DNA of 64,000 bases from Reichenbachiella agarivorans (GCF_025502585.1 NZ_CP106679.1:4061501-4125500); one strand, 5' to 3'. Counted from the first letter of the stretch, positions 1 to 8,243 are shown. Numbers and translations are program-made. The notes: generated by a model from the sequence alone, not told the origin.

Positions 1-180
1 ATGAAACTGACCTTTGTAGTTAGAGATGGCATCCAGCTGCCCATCATGACTGATGTGGGCGTAACTGATCGCTTCCAGCTGTGCATCTATTATTCGGAAG
101 CTCGTTAGACTTGATTGAGCGGCAGCACTCCATGTATGGACAATGAGTAATATTAGCAGGCTGATTTGGTTGGTTTTCAT
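1..180 (-). CDS. Secreted protein with CarboxypepD_reg-like domain (5' part only)
   Basis: The gene starts at 180 and runs off the left edge, so only the first 60 residues are visible. Residues 1-21 form a Sec signal peptide (KTN basic start, LLILLIV core, AAAQ end). The following segment has the pattern of a carboxypeptidase-regulatory-like beta-sandwich: a strand with LEAISYAHI, a turn with DGQLDAISN and a YKGQF strand. In Bacteroidota this domain commonly sits at the N terminus of outer-membrane or cell-surface proteins. It lies 93 bp downstream of the thioredoxin-like lipoprotein on the same strand and may be cotranscribed. The full protein class cannot be told from this fragment. Confidence 0.7.
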   Translation of the reverse strand, partial: MKTNQISLLILLIVHTWSAAAQSSLTSFRIIDAQLEAISYAHISHDGQLDAISNYKGQFH

Positions 181-273
181 AGAGGGAAAATAAAACTAAT
201 TTTGATTAATCTCCTAACATGAAAACCCTCTGCCTGCATTATCAAAATCTTGTTCTAAAAACGAAGCGAATCA

Positions 274-1203
274 TCACTGAGACCCACGGAGTATTTGATC
301 TGGGTTGACGTGGATCTTTTCGATTTGTCCTTGTTCATCAAATAATATCCCTTCAGCATAAGCATACAGATCAAATGCTCCGAAAAAGTCAGCATCTTCA
401 GGAACTATTGCATGTTCATCAATCCCAAACCTGCTCAAAAATTGACGATTCCTTTCCACGGGAAGCCTTTGACCATGAGCCACAAATCTTACAGCCACAT
501 CACCGCAAGATTCATTCAATTCTTTCAGTTTAGGAATCGCCTTTATACATGGTCGGCAAGTATTGGAATAGTGATAGATATAAGTCTTCTTTCCCGTGAC
601 GACCAAGTCATTTCCTTCTATGATACTTTGTGTAAAGGTGTCTTTGAAGGTATATCTAGAAATATCAAATGAGAAGTCTATCACATCAACCAAAGTTGAT
701 GGATCATCTACTGGGGTGACCTCTACTTCGAGACCATCTTCAGAGATTGCGGACAATCTAAAGACGCGCCCATCTACATTGACAGATATATCATTGCCCA
801 TCATTCGTTCCAACCCAGTTATAATCGTCAGCAAGGAATCTGTATTCTGTGGGACAATAAATAATCTATCAACATCTACATCAGTGTATTTGCCATTGTT
901 ATTGTAATCCAATAATGCAATCTTGAAATTAACTCCATACGGATTTTCAAATATACCACCCCGAAAACCCATGACATTCACCTTTGGCCTCTCTCCGTCT
1001 ATCAAGCCATTCATTTCAAAACTCAAGGTCTGACAATCCGACATAATCGAATCACTATCCCACCTGATACCAGCAGCCAACATAAAACTAGGCTTGAGTG
1101 TAATGTTTTTTAAACACTCATCCATCTCGACCTTGTACACTTCAGAGCGATCACAAGCAGTCATCGCAAAGACAATAAATAGTCCCAGAATTTTACACTT
1201 CAT
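274..1203 (-). CDS. TlpA-like thioredoxin-fold lipoprotein
   Basis: This 309-residue protein begins with a lipoprotein signal peptide; the lipobox MTAC puts the lipidated Cys near residue 17. The C-terminal third carries a thioredoxin fold with the redox motif CRPC preceded by YHYSNT, as in TlpA/ResA-type periplasmic thiol-disulfide proteins. The N-terminal half is not a family I recognise; it contains a DYNNNGKYTD loop that resembles a calcium-binding loop. The protein probably faces the periplasm and reduces or forms disulfides. The gene lies just downstream of the IS3 element, and without that insertion its start would lie about 20 bp after the stop of the double-glycine peptide gene. A role in redox handling of that cysteine-containing peptide is therefore possible, but this is inference. 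Confidence 0.8.
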   Translation of the reverse strand: MKCKILGLFIVFAMTACDRSEVYKVEMDECLKNITLKPSFMLAAGIRWDSDSIMSDCQTLSFEMNGLIDGERPKVNVMGFRGGIFENPYGVNFKIALLDYNNNGKYTDVDVDRLFIVPQNTDSLLTIITGLERMMGNDISVNVDGRVFRLSAISEDGLEVEVTPVDDPSTLVDVIDFSFDISRYTFKDTFTQSIIEGNDLVVTGKKTYIYHYSNTCRPCIKAIPKLKELNESCGDVAVRFVAHGQRLPVERNRQFLSRFGIDEHAIVPEDADFFGAFDLYAYAEGILFDEQGQIEKIHVNPDQILRGSQ

Positions 1204-1218
1204 ATTCAGTATTACTAT

Positions 1219-1235
1219 TTAGTGTGAGGGTAGAT
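1219..1235 (+). repeat. IS3 inverted repeat, orfB-side end
   Basis: The sequence TTAGTGTGAGGGTAGAT is the reverse complement of 2502-2518. A further imperfect match (CTTGCAACA here, CTTGCTACA at the other end) continues inward after a short gap. Confidence 0.85.
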
Positions 1236-1264
1236 GGACTTGCAACAAAAAAGTGGACAAATAG

Positions 1265-2125
1265 TTAAGCGCATTTTGAATAATTATCTTCCCCAAATTC
1301 ATCGGGTGTTTTATAGCCTAGATAGGCATGTTTCCTTTTTCTATTGTACCAAACTTCAATGAATTCAAATATTTGAGTTTTAGCTTGAAGGATACTGTAG
1401 TAATTGACATGGCTGACCATTTCAGACTTGAGTATTTTGAAAAAGCTTTCAGCAACAGCATTGTCCCAACAATTCCCTTTTCTGCTCATGCTCTGCTTGA
1501 CTCCCTCTCGCTTGAGATGATCAGAAAAAGCATACGCAGCATATTGCACGCCTCGATCTGAATGAAATAACAAGGCTTTAGTAATAGGTCTGTTTTTGAT
1601 TGCCATTTTCCATGCAGCTAATACAGTAGCCTGTGTGGTCATCGTCGTGCTTAGTGACCAACCCACGATCTTTCGGTCGTACAAATCCATGACAATAGTG
1701 AGGTACAACCATCCTTGCTTTGTGGGAATGTAGGTGATGTCAGACACCCATTTTTGCCCTGGGCCTTCCGCATGAAAATCCCTATTCAAGTGGTTTTCAG
1801 CTAATGGGAATGAATGTTTAGAATCAGTAGTAACACCTCTGAATTTCTTGACCACAATACTTCTAATGCCTTCTGCACGCATGATTCTTGCCACTCTCTG
1901 CCTGGAAACTTTCCATCCCATATCCTGCAGGTCATCTGTGACTTTAGGGCTTCCATACCTTTGTTTACTGCTAAGATGAACCTTTTTGATGTCCTCCATG
2001 AGCTGTTTCCTTTGTTTATACCTTTTGGAAGGCTTGTGATGTAACCAACGATAGTAGCCGCTCCGACTTACCTTGAATACTCGACACATCTTCTCAACGG
2101 AATGTTTATCGTGGTTTGCCTTCAT
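1265..2125 (-). CDS. IS3-family transposase OrfB (DDE integrase domain)
   Basis: This 286-residue protein has an N-terminal HTH_21-like region (SRSGYYRWL) followed by an rve integrase core. The catalytic triad is visible as the Asp of WVSDITYI, the Asp of FHSDRGVQY and the Glu of NAVAESFFK. The length and the YNRKRKHAYLGYKTP tail are typical of full-length IS3 OrfB. The annotated ATG overlaps the orfA stop as ATGA. In this family the functional product is usually an OrfAB fusion made by a -1 frameshift, and the orfB frame stays open upstream to the slippery site, which supports that here. Confidence 0.93.
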   Translation of the reverse strand: MKANHDKHSVEKMCRVFKVSRSGYYRWLHHKPSKRYKQRKQLMEDIKKVHLSSKQRYGSPKVTDDLQDMGWKVSRQRVARIMRAEGIRSIVVKKFRGVTTDSKHSFPLAENHLNRDFHAEGPGQKWVSDITYIPTKQGWLYLTIVMDLYDRKIVGWSLSTTMTTQATVLAAWKMAIKNRPITKALLFHSDRGVQYAAYAFSDHLKREGVKQSMSRKGNCWDNAVAESFFKILKSEMVSHVNYYSILQAKTQIFEFIEVWYNRKRKHAYLGYKTPDEFGEDNYSKCA

Positions 2126-2442
2126 GAAGAAGAAAACTTCCCGTCGTTCTTGGAGAAGATGCTCACCGCCTTTTTTAGGATATCCCTTTCTTCCTGGGCA
2201 TCTAGGAGCGCTTTGCGTAGTCTGGCTATCTCTTTTTGTTCATCAGTCATATTTGTGTTTCCCTGTCCAGAAAAACTCCCTTCCTGATATTGTTCATGTT
2301 CTCGTCTCCACCGTCTGACTAGGTCTGGTTTGATCCCCAGCTCCTCGGCTACTTCTTTGGTAGGCTTTCCTGATGAAACCAGGTTAACTACCATCATTTT
2401 AAACTCCTTATCGAAGTTCCTCCTTTCTCTTTTCATATGCAA
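2122..2442 (-). CDS. IS3-family transposase OrfA (HTH protein)
   Basis: This 106-residue protein has a homeodomain-like HTH_Tnp_1 region (residues about 5-50, KEVAEELGIKPDLVRRW) followed by a leucine-zipper-like coiled coil (EIARLRKALLDAQEERDILKKA). It binds the IS ends and dimerises, and acts as regulator and DNA-binding part of the transposase. Translation probably starts at one of two close Met codons (MHMKRERR). It ends in frame after the slippery site, overlapping orfB by 4 nt. Confidence 0.92.
   Translation of the reverse strand: MHMKRERRNFDKEFKMMVVNLVSSGKPTKEVAEELGIKPDLVRRWRREHEQYQEGSFSGQGNTNMTDEQKEIARLRKALLDAQEERDILKKAVSIFSKNDGKFSSS
2170..2176 (-). other. Programmed -1 frameshift site of the IS3 element
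   Basis: On the minus strand the sequence reads A AAA AAG in the orfA frame (codons CTA AAA AAG), the canonical IS3 slippery heptamer. After a -1 slip the frame runs through without a stop into orfB, giving an OrfAB fusion. Confidence 0.8.
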
Positions 2443-2501
2443 TAAATTTAACTCCTACGAGCTTAACTTACTGTCTCTTCAAATGTAGCAAGTTCAAGAA
2501 A

Positions 2502-2518
2502 ATCTACCCTCACACTAA
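2502..2518 (-). repeat. IS3 inverted repeat, orfA-side end
   Basis: This 17-bp arm is the partner of 1219-1235. It ends only 1 bp from the TAA stop codon of the double-glycine peptide gene (2520-2522). Confidence 0.85.
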
Positions 2519-2519
2519 C

Positions 2520-2681
2520 TTAACATTCATTTCCAATACTCGTGTAGCATGCACCCGTTTCGGAGTTCCACCAAACCATACCACAAACATCATCCCATAT
2601 TTTGGCAAAATATCCTCCCTGAGTTTTTGTCATTTCATCTTGTCTCATCTCTATAAGACCCAATTCATTTAAATTTTCCAT
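2520..2681 (-). CDS. Double-glycine leader peptide (bacteriocin/natural-product precursor candidate)
   Basis: This 53-codon frame (ATG 2681-2679, TAA 2522-2520) reads as a 23-residue leader, rich in Leu, Glu and Met and ending TKTQGG, followed by a 30-residue core. The leader pattern (NLNELGL, then an EM pair before GG) matches double-glycine leaders cleaved by C39-peptidase ABC exporters, including the Bacteroidota GG precursor type. The core contains Cys at 33, 45 and 53 and Trp at 29, 37 and 38. It lies 61 bp downstream of the HTH gene, in the same direction as a complete C39-ABC/HlyD export pair, which is strong context. The IS3 inverted repeat begins 1 bp after the stop. I cannot exclude that the insertion altered the C terminus; the final Cys immediately before the stop is notable. 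The activity (bacteriocin, signal or other) is unknown. Confidence 0.75.
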   Translation of the reverse strand: MENLNELGLIEMRQDEMTKTQGGYFAKIWDDVCGMVWWNSETGACYTSIGNEC

Positions 2682-2742
2682 TTTGTATTAAAATTTAAGT
2701 TAGACCTGCTCTTAGTTTGGGTGGCAGGAGACACCTTTTATG

Positions 2743-3075
2743 CTAGCATAGCCCTAAGGTAATCCCGCTCCGTCCAGAAAAAAGTACGGAAGGAAAAACC
2801 TGCCTACCTCCGTATAATTTTTCACTTTCATCTTCTCTAAGCACACGCAAGGAAAACTCAATTTCCAAAGCTTCTTGTCTTTCGAATCGAAAACTTCTCG
2901 CAGTCCTGTCATAAACAACATTCAGCCCCCAGACCTTCATCATATCTATCATTTCGTAGAGTTTGCTACGGCTTACTCCCAGACGATTTGCTAGTTCATC
3001 AGGCGAACCTGTTCTTTCCTGAAGGATGAGTTTGTTGATCAGTTGTAGATTTTCTATCTGTTTGATGAAATTCAT
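2743..3075 (-). CDS. Small HTH protein of the peptide-export operon
   Basis: This 110-residue protein has an N-terminal winged-helix domain of the HTH_11/DeoR-like type: SPDELANRLGVSRSKLYEMIDMM is a clear helix-turn-helix, followed by a wing around VVYDRTARSFRFE. Similar short HTH proteins are common beside leader-peptide and C39 transporter genes in Bacteroidota. Its ATG overlaps the transporter stop (ATGA, 3075-3072), so it is translationally coupled to export and is likely the local regulator. The C-terminal 25 residues do not look like part of the HTH fold. The protein has no sensor domain. Confidence 0.8.
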   Translation of the reverse strand: MNFIKQIENLQLINKLILQERTGSPDELANRLGVSRSKLYEMIDMMKVWGLNVVYDRTARSFRFERQEALEIEFSLRVLREDESEKLYGGRQVFPSVLFSGRSGITLGLC

Positions 3076-5255
3076 GAGGGTTGATTTAGGTAAGACTCTG
3101 TATTGATATTCTCCTGTTGCCCCATCAATTGCTGATAGGGTTGATTGGATCGTAAAAGTTCTTCATGGCTGCCGTTGGCGATGACTCGTCCACTCTCTAG
3201 TAGCACGATCTGGTCTGCCATCGTCACGGCATTGAGGCGATGTGAGATCGAGATGACGATCTTGCCCTGATCTCTGAGTCTCAGCATAGTTTTGAGTACA
3301 AATGCTTCAGACTTCTTGTCCAAAGCGGAAGTTGCTTCATCAAAAATCACTACCTCAGGATCGGCATACAATGTCCTGAGTATTGCCAATCGCTGACGCT
3401 GACCAATGGAGAGATTTGTTCCGTTTTCTCCTAAATAGGCAGAAAAACCTCCCTGCAATTCGTTGATAAAATCTAAAACACCCAACTCATGAGCCAGTTG
3501 CACGATTCTTTGGGTATCTGGCTGAAACTCACCCAAGGCGATATTTTCGATCACTGTGCCAGCAAAGAGATCGATCTCCTGTGGCACAATTCCAACCAGG
3601 GCGTTGAGACTGTCTTCATGGATAGCATTGATTTCATAATTACCGATCAGTATCTGACCGCTGTCTATTTTGTAAAGCCTTTTCAGCAAAGAAGCGATGG
3701 TAGATTTGCCCGAGCCGCTCTCTCCTAAAATCAGCATCAGCTTTCCTTTCGGGATCAAAAGGTCTAAATTTTCGAAGACTGTCTTTCTAGTTCCATACCT
3801 GAAATTAACTTTTTCGAAACGAATATCTCCAACCTCTGATGGGAGTATTTCCAATTTATCTTTGTTAGAATCCGTCTCCAAATCCATGATCTCAAACAAG
3901 CGATCCGCTGCTATCATAGCATTTTGATAAGATCTATTCGCTCCTATCAAACTACTGACCGGCCCTGTGAAATATCCTATAATGGCATAAAACGACATGA
4001 GTTCCCCAGGAGAAATATGCTGATCCATCACAAAGCCAGCCCCTACCCAAAGTAAAATAATGGTAAACAAACGAGAGACGGTCAAGGAAGCATTGGTAGA
4101 AAATATAGCATTTTTACCCGATTGGTAAACAGAGCCCAAAAGGTTCACAAAACGAATTTCGGTCTTTAGATTAGCATGAAATCTCATTCCAAACATTTTG
4201 ATTGTTTTGGCGGAGTTGACCGACTCGACCAACTGAGATTCTAACTCAGCAGAATGTTCCATCACTTTCCTCTCCACCTTTTTATTGAATCGATTGGTCA
4301 TCCAGTAGATCAACAGATATACTGGTATTACCAATAACATTACGACGGCAAGTTTCCAATAATAGGTGAACATGAGTACAAATGAAAAAGCGATCACGAA
4401 CAGGTTGATGATTACATCAATGGCTATTTCATTGATAAATGCCCTGATCTTGACCGCATCATTGATCCTGCTAATGATCTCGCCCGTACGCATGGTGTCA
4501 AAAAACCGCTGTGGCAGGGTCAGTAAATGTTTGTAATAGCCCAAGATCAATTTGACATCTATCTGCTGTCCTGTTTTCAACACAAACAAGGATTTCAATG
4601 AATTGATCACAATCTGAACAGCCAGTAGGCACAGCATTGCTACTCCTAAGAGATTCAGTAAGTTCTGATTTTGGCTCGGCAGCACATGATCTACAATTTT
4701 TTGCACATAAATAGCGGTAGTCAACCCAATCAAAGTAAAAACAGCAGCTCCTACGATTGACTGAATAATGATGGAACGATGAGGTCTTATCAAAAACCAA
4801 AACCTACAACCCACTGACACTTTAGTATTAGCGGACTGGAAAGATTCATTGGGCATCATCAATATCAAAACACCAGACCATATTTTGATAAATTCATCTT
4901 TGGAGTAGGTCTCCATTTTGCCTGTTCCAGGATCCATCACCATCACCGTATCTTTGGTTACTTTATAGATCACCACATAGTGATGCAATACTTCTTTGAC
5001 CACTACATGAGCGATAGTCGGCACTGGTATTTTGTCCAGCGCATCTGCTCCTCCTTTGGCACCTTTGGCCGAAAAGCCGAGCTTCTCAGCTGCTTCCACC
5101 ATACCCAAAGCATTTGTACCTTTTTTATCCGTACCGGCTATTTGTCTGATTTTCGAAACGGGTAATTTCAAATCGTAGTGGGCTGCAATAGACGCCAGAC
5201 ATGCTGCACCACAATCTGTAATATCACGCTGTTTTACGAGTGCATCCTTTTTCAT
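3072..5255 (-). CDS. Peptidase C39-containing ABC exporter (SunT/ComA/LagD type)
   Basis: This 727-residue protein has the full architecture of a peptidase-containing ABC transporter. The N-terminal C39 cysteine peptidase (residues 1 to about 130) shows Gln9, Cys15 (DITDCGAACL), His92 and Asp108 in the expected places. A six-helix transmembrane domain spans roughly 155-430. The nucleotide-binding domain follows, with Walker A GESGSGKST, signature LSIGQRQRL and Walker B VVIFDEATSALD. Such proteins cleave leaders after Gly-Gly and export the core across the inner membrane. It overlaps the adaptor gene upstream and the HTH gene downstream by 4 nt each. The obvious substrate is the peptide encoded at 2520-2681. 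Confidence 0.95.
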   Translation of the reverse strand: MKKDALVKQRDITDCGAACLASIAAHYDLKLPVSKIRQIAGTDKKGTNALGMVEAAEKLGFSAKGAKGGADALDKIPVPTIAHVVVKEVLHHYVVIYKVTKDTVMVMDPGTGKMETYSKDEFIKIWSGVLILMMPNESFQSANTKVSVGCRFWFLIRPHRSIIIQSIVGAAVFTLIGLTTAIYVQKIVDHVLPSQNQNLLNLLGVAMLCLLAVQIVINSLKSLFVLKTGQQIDVKLILGYYKHLLTLPQRFFDTMRTGEIISRINDAVKIRAFINEIAIDVIINLFVIAFSFVLMFTYYWKLAVVMLLVIPVYLLIYWMTNRFNKKVERKVMEHSAELESQLVESVNSAKTIKMFGMRFHANLKTEIRFVNLLGSVYQSGKNAIFSTNASLTVSRLFTIILLWVGAGFVMDQHISPGELMSFYAIIGYFTGPVSSLIGANRSYQNAMIAADRLFEIMDLETDSNKDKLEILPSEVGDIRFEKVNFRYGTRKTVFENLDLLIPKGKLMLILGESGSGKSTIASLLKRLYKIDSGQILIGNYEINAIHEDSLNALVGIVPQEIDLFAGTVIENIALGEFQPDTQRIVQLAHELGVLDFINELQGGFSAYLGENGTNLSIGQRQRLAILRTLYADPEVVIFDEATSALDKKSEAFVLKTMLRLRDQGKIVISISHRLNAVTMADQIVLLESGRVIANGSHEELLRSNQPYQQLMGQQENINTESYLNQPS

Positions 5256-6424
5256 TTGGCTGATAGTTGGTTGGTTCTTACTTGGGGATTGACCAGATTA
5301 TCTGCTTTGTCATAAAGCAATTGAAACAAGGTTCTCTCCGTTAAATAGAAATTACTTTGAAAGGTCATTCCCTTTTTTACTTTCCCAACCACGCCATTGG
5401 CTAAAGAAAGGGTTTGCTCATGAAGCTTACTTTTTACAATGAAATAGGCTTGTCCATCCTCAGAAAAGTACACATCATCTGATATTTCGATAATTTGTCC
5501 CTTCAGTCCTCCCCATTCGTTGAAATTGAAAGCGTCAATTCTAAAATAACCTTCTTGTCCCAATTGAAGCATTCCTATATCACTAGGAGACACAAAACAT
5601 GATGCCACTAACTCATCATCAGGGGATATCTCGCCCAATTCTGACCCAGCATGCAAGTATTGCCCTATTTGGAGCGGAGTAATATTTTGCAAATTGCCTG
5701 ACGTACTAGATAATATGGAATAATTGACAAGCTGATCTTTTAGCTGTGACAACTGGATATTTAATTGTCTGCTCTCTTCTTTAAAATTGATGATTTGCTG
5801 TTGCCATTCTGTTTTCTTACCATCCTGATACAACCTTGAGTCCATTACCGCTTGATCCAATTCAGTCTGAATCTCATCAAATTCTTTTTGTGATATAATA
5901 CCTTTTTCGTACAACGCTTTTTGTATGTCAAATCTCTTTTGTGTACTACCTAATAGACTATTGGACTTTTCAGTCTGCCCTATAAACTCAACATATTCTA
6001 GTTGGTAACGGTCACTTCTTATTAATCGACTGGCACTTGTCTGATCAGACAACAATGCTAAATCTTGGATATATTGATCAAGTTGAGACTTTCTAGTGCC
6101 TATTCTATCGACTTCAGAGATGATCACCCTGTCATCAAATCTCACCAAGGTATCGCCCTTTTTCACATTGAGATTCTCTTCTAAGCTCGAAAAGACCACT
6201 CTTGCGGTCACAGGTGCTTGTATCGAATACTTTTTACCCATAGAAGTAATTCTTCCTGACACAGACTCTATGACATCCACAGATACCAATGGTAAAATCA
6301 CGAGAAATATGAGTAGGCAACTGAGTAGGACAATGTATATCCTGTTGGTGGGGCGGTTAATTTTGAAAGTATAATTTTCTACACTCGCTTGGATAAACTC
6401 CTCTGGGAATAGTTCTTTTTTCAT
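5252..6424 (-). CDS. HlyD-family membrane fusion protein of the peptide exporter
   Basis: This 390-residue protein has one N-terminal transmembrane helix (about residues 24-46), then a lipoyl/biotinyl-like beta segment (ITSMGKKYSIQAPV). A long alpha-helical hairpin rich in Gln, Glu and Leu and a beta-barrel half follow. It is the periplasmic adaptor that links the C39 ABC exporter to an outer-membrane channel, which is not encoded here. I chose ATG 6424-6422 (MKKELF); a TTG five codons upstream is possible but less likely. It is the first gene of the operon, and its stop overlaps the exporter start. Confidence 0.9.
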   Translation of the reverse strand: MKKELFPEEFIQASVENYTFKINRPTNRIYIVLLSCLLIFLVILPLVSVDVIESVSGRITSMGKKYSIQAPVTARVVFSSLEENLNVKKGDTLVRFDDRVIISEVDRIGTRKSQLDQYIQDLALLSDQTSASRLIRSDRYQLEYVEFIGQTEKSNSLLGSTQKRFDIQKALYEKGIISQKEFDEIQTELDQAVMDSRLYQDGKKTEWQQQIINFKEESRQLNIQLSQLKDQLVNYSILSSTSGNLQNITPLQIGQYLHAGSELGEISPDDELVASCFVSPSDIGMLQLGQEGYFRIDAFNFNEWGGLKGQIIEISDDVYFSEDGQAYFIVKSKLHEQTLSLANGVVGKVKKGMTFQSNFYLTERTLFQLLYDKADNLVNPQVRTNQLSAK

Positions 6425-6763
6425 GGCTGGTTGGTTCAACGACTATTGCTAATGAGATAAGAATCAAAATTCTTTATCTACCATTTTTGCTTTTAACAGT
6501 TTGATTGTTGGTACCCACAATATTTATATAAAAATGAACTTTTCAAAATATTAATTCGCCTTTTAAACATATACCTACACCTAATTTGGCGTAAAATTCA
6601 TGATATATAAAACAACCCACTCTTCAACTTCTCTAAAGTCGAACCACGATCATAGAATTCTCAATCCATAACCAACACCTCAAATCTGATTTTTTAAATC
6701 CAAAAACAGGTTTAGCCTGTTGTCTCATCCCACAATTTAATACTTTAGCGAAAAAATCGCTGC
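6425..6763. other. Divergent intergenic region between the peptide-export operon and rsmE
   Basis: This AT-rich stretch must hold the promoters of both divergent units. Two small inverted repeats lie near the rsmE start: AACAGG/CCTGTT around 6705-6722, and AGCGA/TCGCT at 6747-6761 only 2 bp before the rsmE ATG. No further leader-peptide frame was found on the minus strand here. I see nothing else I can support. Confidence 0.5.
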
Positions 6764-7468
6764 ATGAACTACTACTACCATCCTGATCCAGAATCCAAAC
6801 CCGTGCTCAACGGAGAGGAATCAATGCATGCTGTCAAGGTGTTGCGAAAAAAGGAAGGGGATGAGATTCTCATCATGGATGGAAAAGGTGGAAAGTACAA
6901 AGCAGAAATCACCGATGCGAACTTTAGAAAATGCAGCTTCAAAATCACACAAAAGAAGCTGATTGACAAACGACCGCACACCATTCATCTGGCCATTGCC
7001 CCTACCAAAAACATAGATCGTCTGGAGTGGTTCGTGGAGAAAGCCTGCGAACTGGGAGTCGATCAGATCACCATCCTGCTCACCAAACGCACCGAAAGAA
7101 AAAAAATCAACCTAGAGAGAATCGAAAAGAAAGCGATCTCAGCGATGAAGCAATCCAAGAACTTTTGGAAATGCCAAATCAATGACCTCATTGCCTTTGA
7201 TCAGTTTGTATCTTCACCCGCTACCAATACACAACAAAGCTACATAGCCTATGCAGAGACAGGTCACGAGTCCTCTCTCCACCAATTGCTGCAGCCCAAC
7301 AAAGAGACCCTCATCATGATAGGCCCAGAGGGGGATTTCACCTCAGAAGAAGTCCAACTGGCCGTCAAGCACGGCTCGGTGGCGGTCAACCTTGGTGCGA
7401 GCATCCTCAGGACAGAGACCGCTGGTGTGATTGCCGTCCATACTTTCAACTTGGTCAATGGCTTTTGA
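6764..7468 (+). CDS. rsmE: 16S rRNA (uracil-1498-N3)-methyltransferase RsmE
   Basis: This 234-residue protein is typical of RsmE. It has an N-terminal PUA-like RNA-binding domain (HAVKVLRKKEGDEI) and a C-terminal SPOUT methyltransferase knot. The signature segments are LIMIGPEGDFTSEE and LGASILRTETA, which form the SAM-binding knot. RsmE methylates U1498 of 16S rRNA in the cytoplasm. The gene is monocistronic or leads a short plus-strand group with the cyclophilin gene 169 bp downstream. Confidence 0.96.
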   Translation: MNYYYHPDPESKPVLNGEESMHAVKVLRKKEGDEILIMDGKGGKYKAEITDANFRKCSFKITQKKLIDKRPHTIHLAIAPTKNIDRLEWFVEKACELGVDQITILLTKRTERKKINLERIEKKAISAMKQSKNFWKCQINDLIAFDQFVSSPATNTQQSYIAYAETGHESSLHQLLQPNKETLIMIGPEGDFTSEEVQLAVKHGSVAVNLGASILRTETAGVIAVHTFNLVNGF

Positions 7469-7637
7469 GAATAGTTGATTGCAAATGGTTAATAGAAAAT
7501 AGTTGAGTCGTTAATAGTATTTGCATGCGCCATTAAATTCGTTGTTCACTATGGACTATTGACTAATCACTGTCATCAAAATTCCTGTTTTAGCAAAAAG
7601 CACTTAGCTTTGCTCCTCAATTTATTTAAAGAACAAG
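7469..7637. repeat. AT-rich intergenic repeat of GTTAATAG/ACTATTGACTA type
   Basis: Between rsmE and the cyclophilin gene lie several copies of GTTAATAG-like and ACTATGGACTATTGACTA-like words, a simple inverted and direct repeat style often seen between Bacteroidota genes. There is no coding potential. Confidence 0.4.
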
Positions 7638-8072
7638 ATGAAAGCAGAAATCCACACTTCAAAAGGTGTCATGAAGATTGAATTCTTCGAAAAAGATGCA
7701 CCCAAAGCAGTTAAAAACTTCACTGACTTAGCTAAAAAAGGATATTACGACGGCCTTACTTTTCATAGAGTGATCCCTAATTTCATGGTGCAAGGTGGAT
7801 GTCCTGACGGCACTGGTGCTGGTGGGCCAGGTTACACCATCGATTGTGAATTGACTGGCGACAATCAGTATCATGATAGAGGCGTGTTATCAATGGCTCA
7901 TGCAGGTAGAAATACTGGTGGTTCACAATTTTTCATCTGCCACAACAGAGAAAACACTTCTCACTTAGATCGAAACCATACAGTATTTGGCAAAGTGGTA
8001 GAAGGGGTTGATTTGGTAGATGGCATCAGACAAGGTGATGTGATGACCAAGGTAGTCGTGACAGAAGATTAA
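7638..8072 (+). CDS. Cyclophilin-type peptidyl-prolyl cis-trans isomerase
   Basis: This 144-residue protein is a minimal single-domain cyclophilin. Characteristic segments are FHRVIPNFMVQGGCPDGTG, which includes the catalytic Arg (FHRV), then LSMAHAGRNTGGSQFFI and LDRNHTVFGKVVEG. It catalyses prolyl isomerisation during protein folding. No signal peptide is present, so it is cytoplasmic, like bacterial PpiB. A strong terminator follows at 8097. Confidence 0.95.
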   Translation: MKAEIHTSKGVMKIEFFEKDAPKAVKNFTDLAKKGYYDGLTFHRVIPNFMVQGGCPDGTGAGGPGYTIDCELTGDNQYHDRGVLSMAHAGRNTGGSQFFICHNRENTSHLDRNHTVFGKVVEGVDLVDGIRQGDVMTKVVVTED

Positions 8073-8096
8073 TCTTTACATAGATACAAGATACGA

Positions 8097-8139
8097 GAGC
8101 CAAGTGTCAAGATACCCGTCTTGATTCTTGGCTCTTTTT
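8097..8139 (+). terminator. Rho-independent terminator after the cyclophilin gene
   Basis: Arms GAGCCAAG (8097-8104) and CTTGGCTC (8127-8134), with an inner TCAAGA/TCTTGA pairing, are followed by TTTTT. Confidence 0.85.
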
Positions 8140-8243
8140 CTATCTTGACTCTAGATGCTCTAGAATACTACTTAATTATCCCGTTCTCAATTGATTAATT
8201 CGAGTTCAGCCTTAACTTAGTCCTCTCAATCAAAACTATATCT

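Larger units (their letters stand above)
1219..2518 (-). mobile_element. IS3-family insertion sequence, apparently complete
   Basis: The element is about 1.3 kb, with two overlapping reading frames (orfA and orfB), a canonical A6G frameshift site and near-terminal inverted repeats. The arms match perfectly over 17 bp (1219-1235 and 2502-2518). The IS proper may begin at the inner TGTGAGGG/CCCTCACA (1223-2514), since IS3 elements usually end TG...CA. No perfect 3-4 bp target duplication is visible at either choice of ends, so the insertion may be old or the ends slightly altered. It sits between the double-glycine peptide gene and the thioredoxin-like lipoprotein gene. Confidence 0.9.

Noticed and set aside
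1215-2523. Target-site duplication of the IS3 element
   Set aside because: No identical 3-4 bp repeat flanks the element at any plausible choice of ends, so none is claimed.
6425-6763. A further leader-peptide gene upstream of the HlyD gene
   Set aside because: The minus-strand frames here are at most about 31 codons and lack a Gly-Gly leader.
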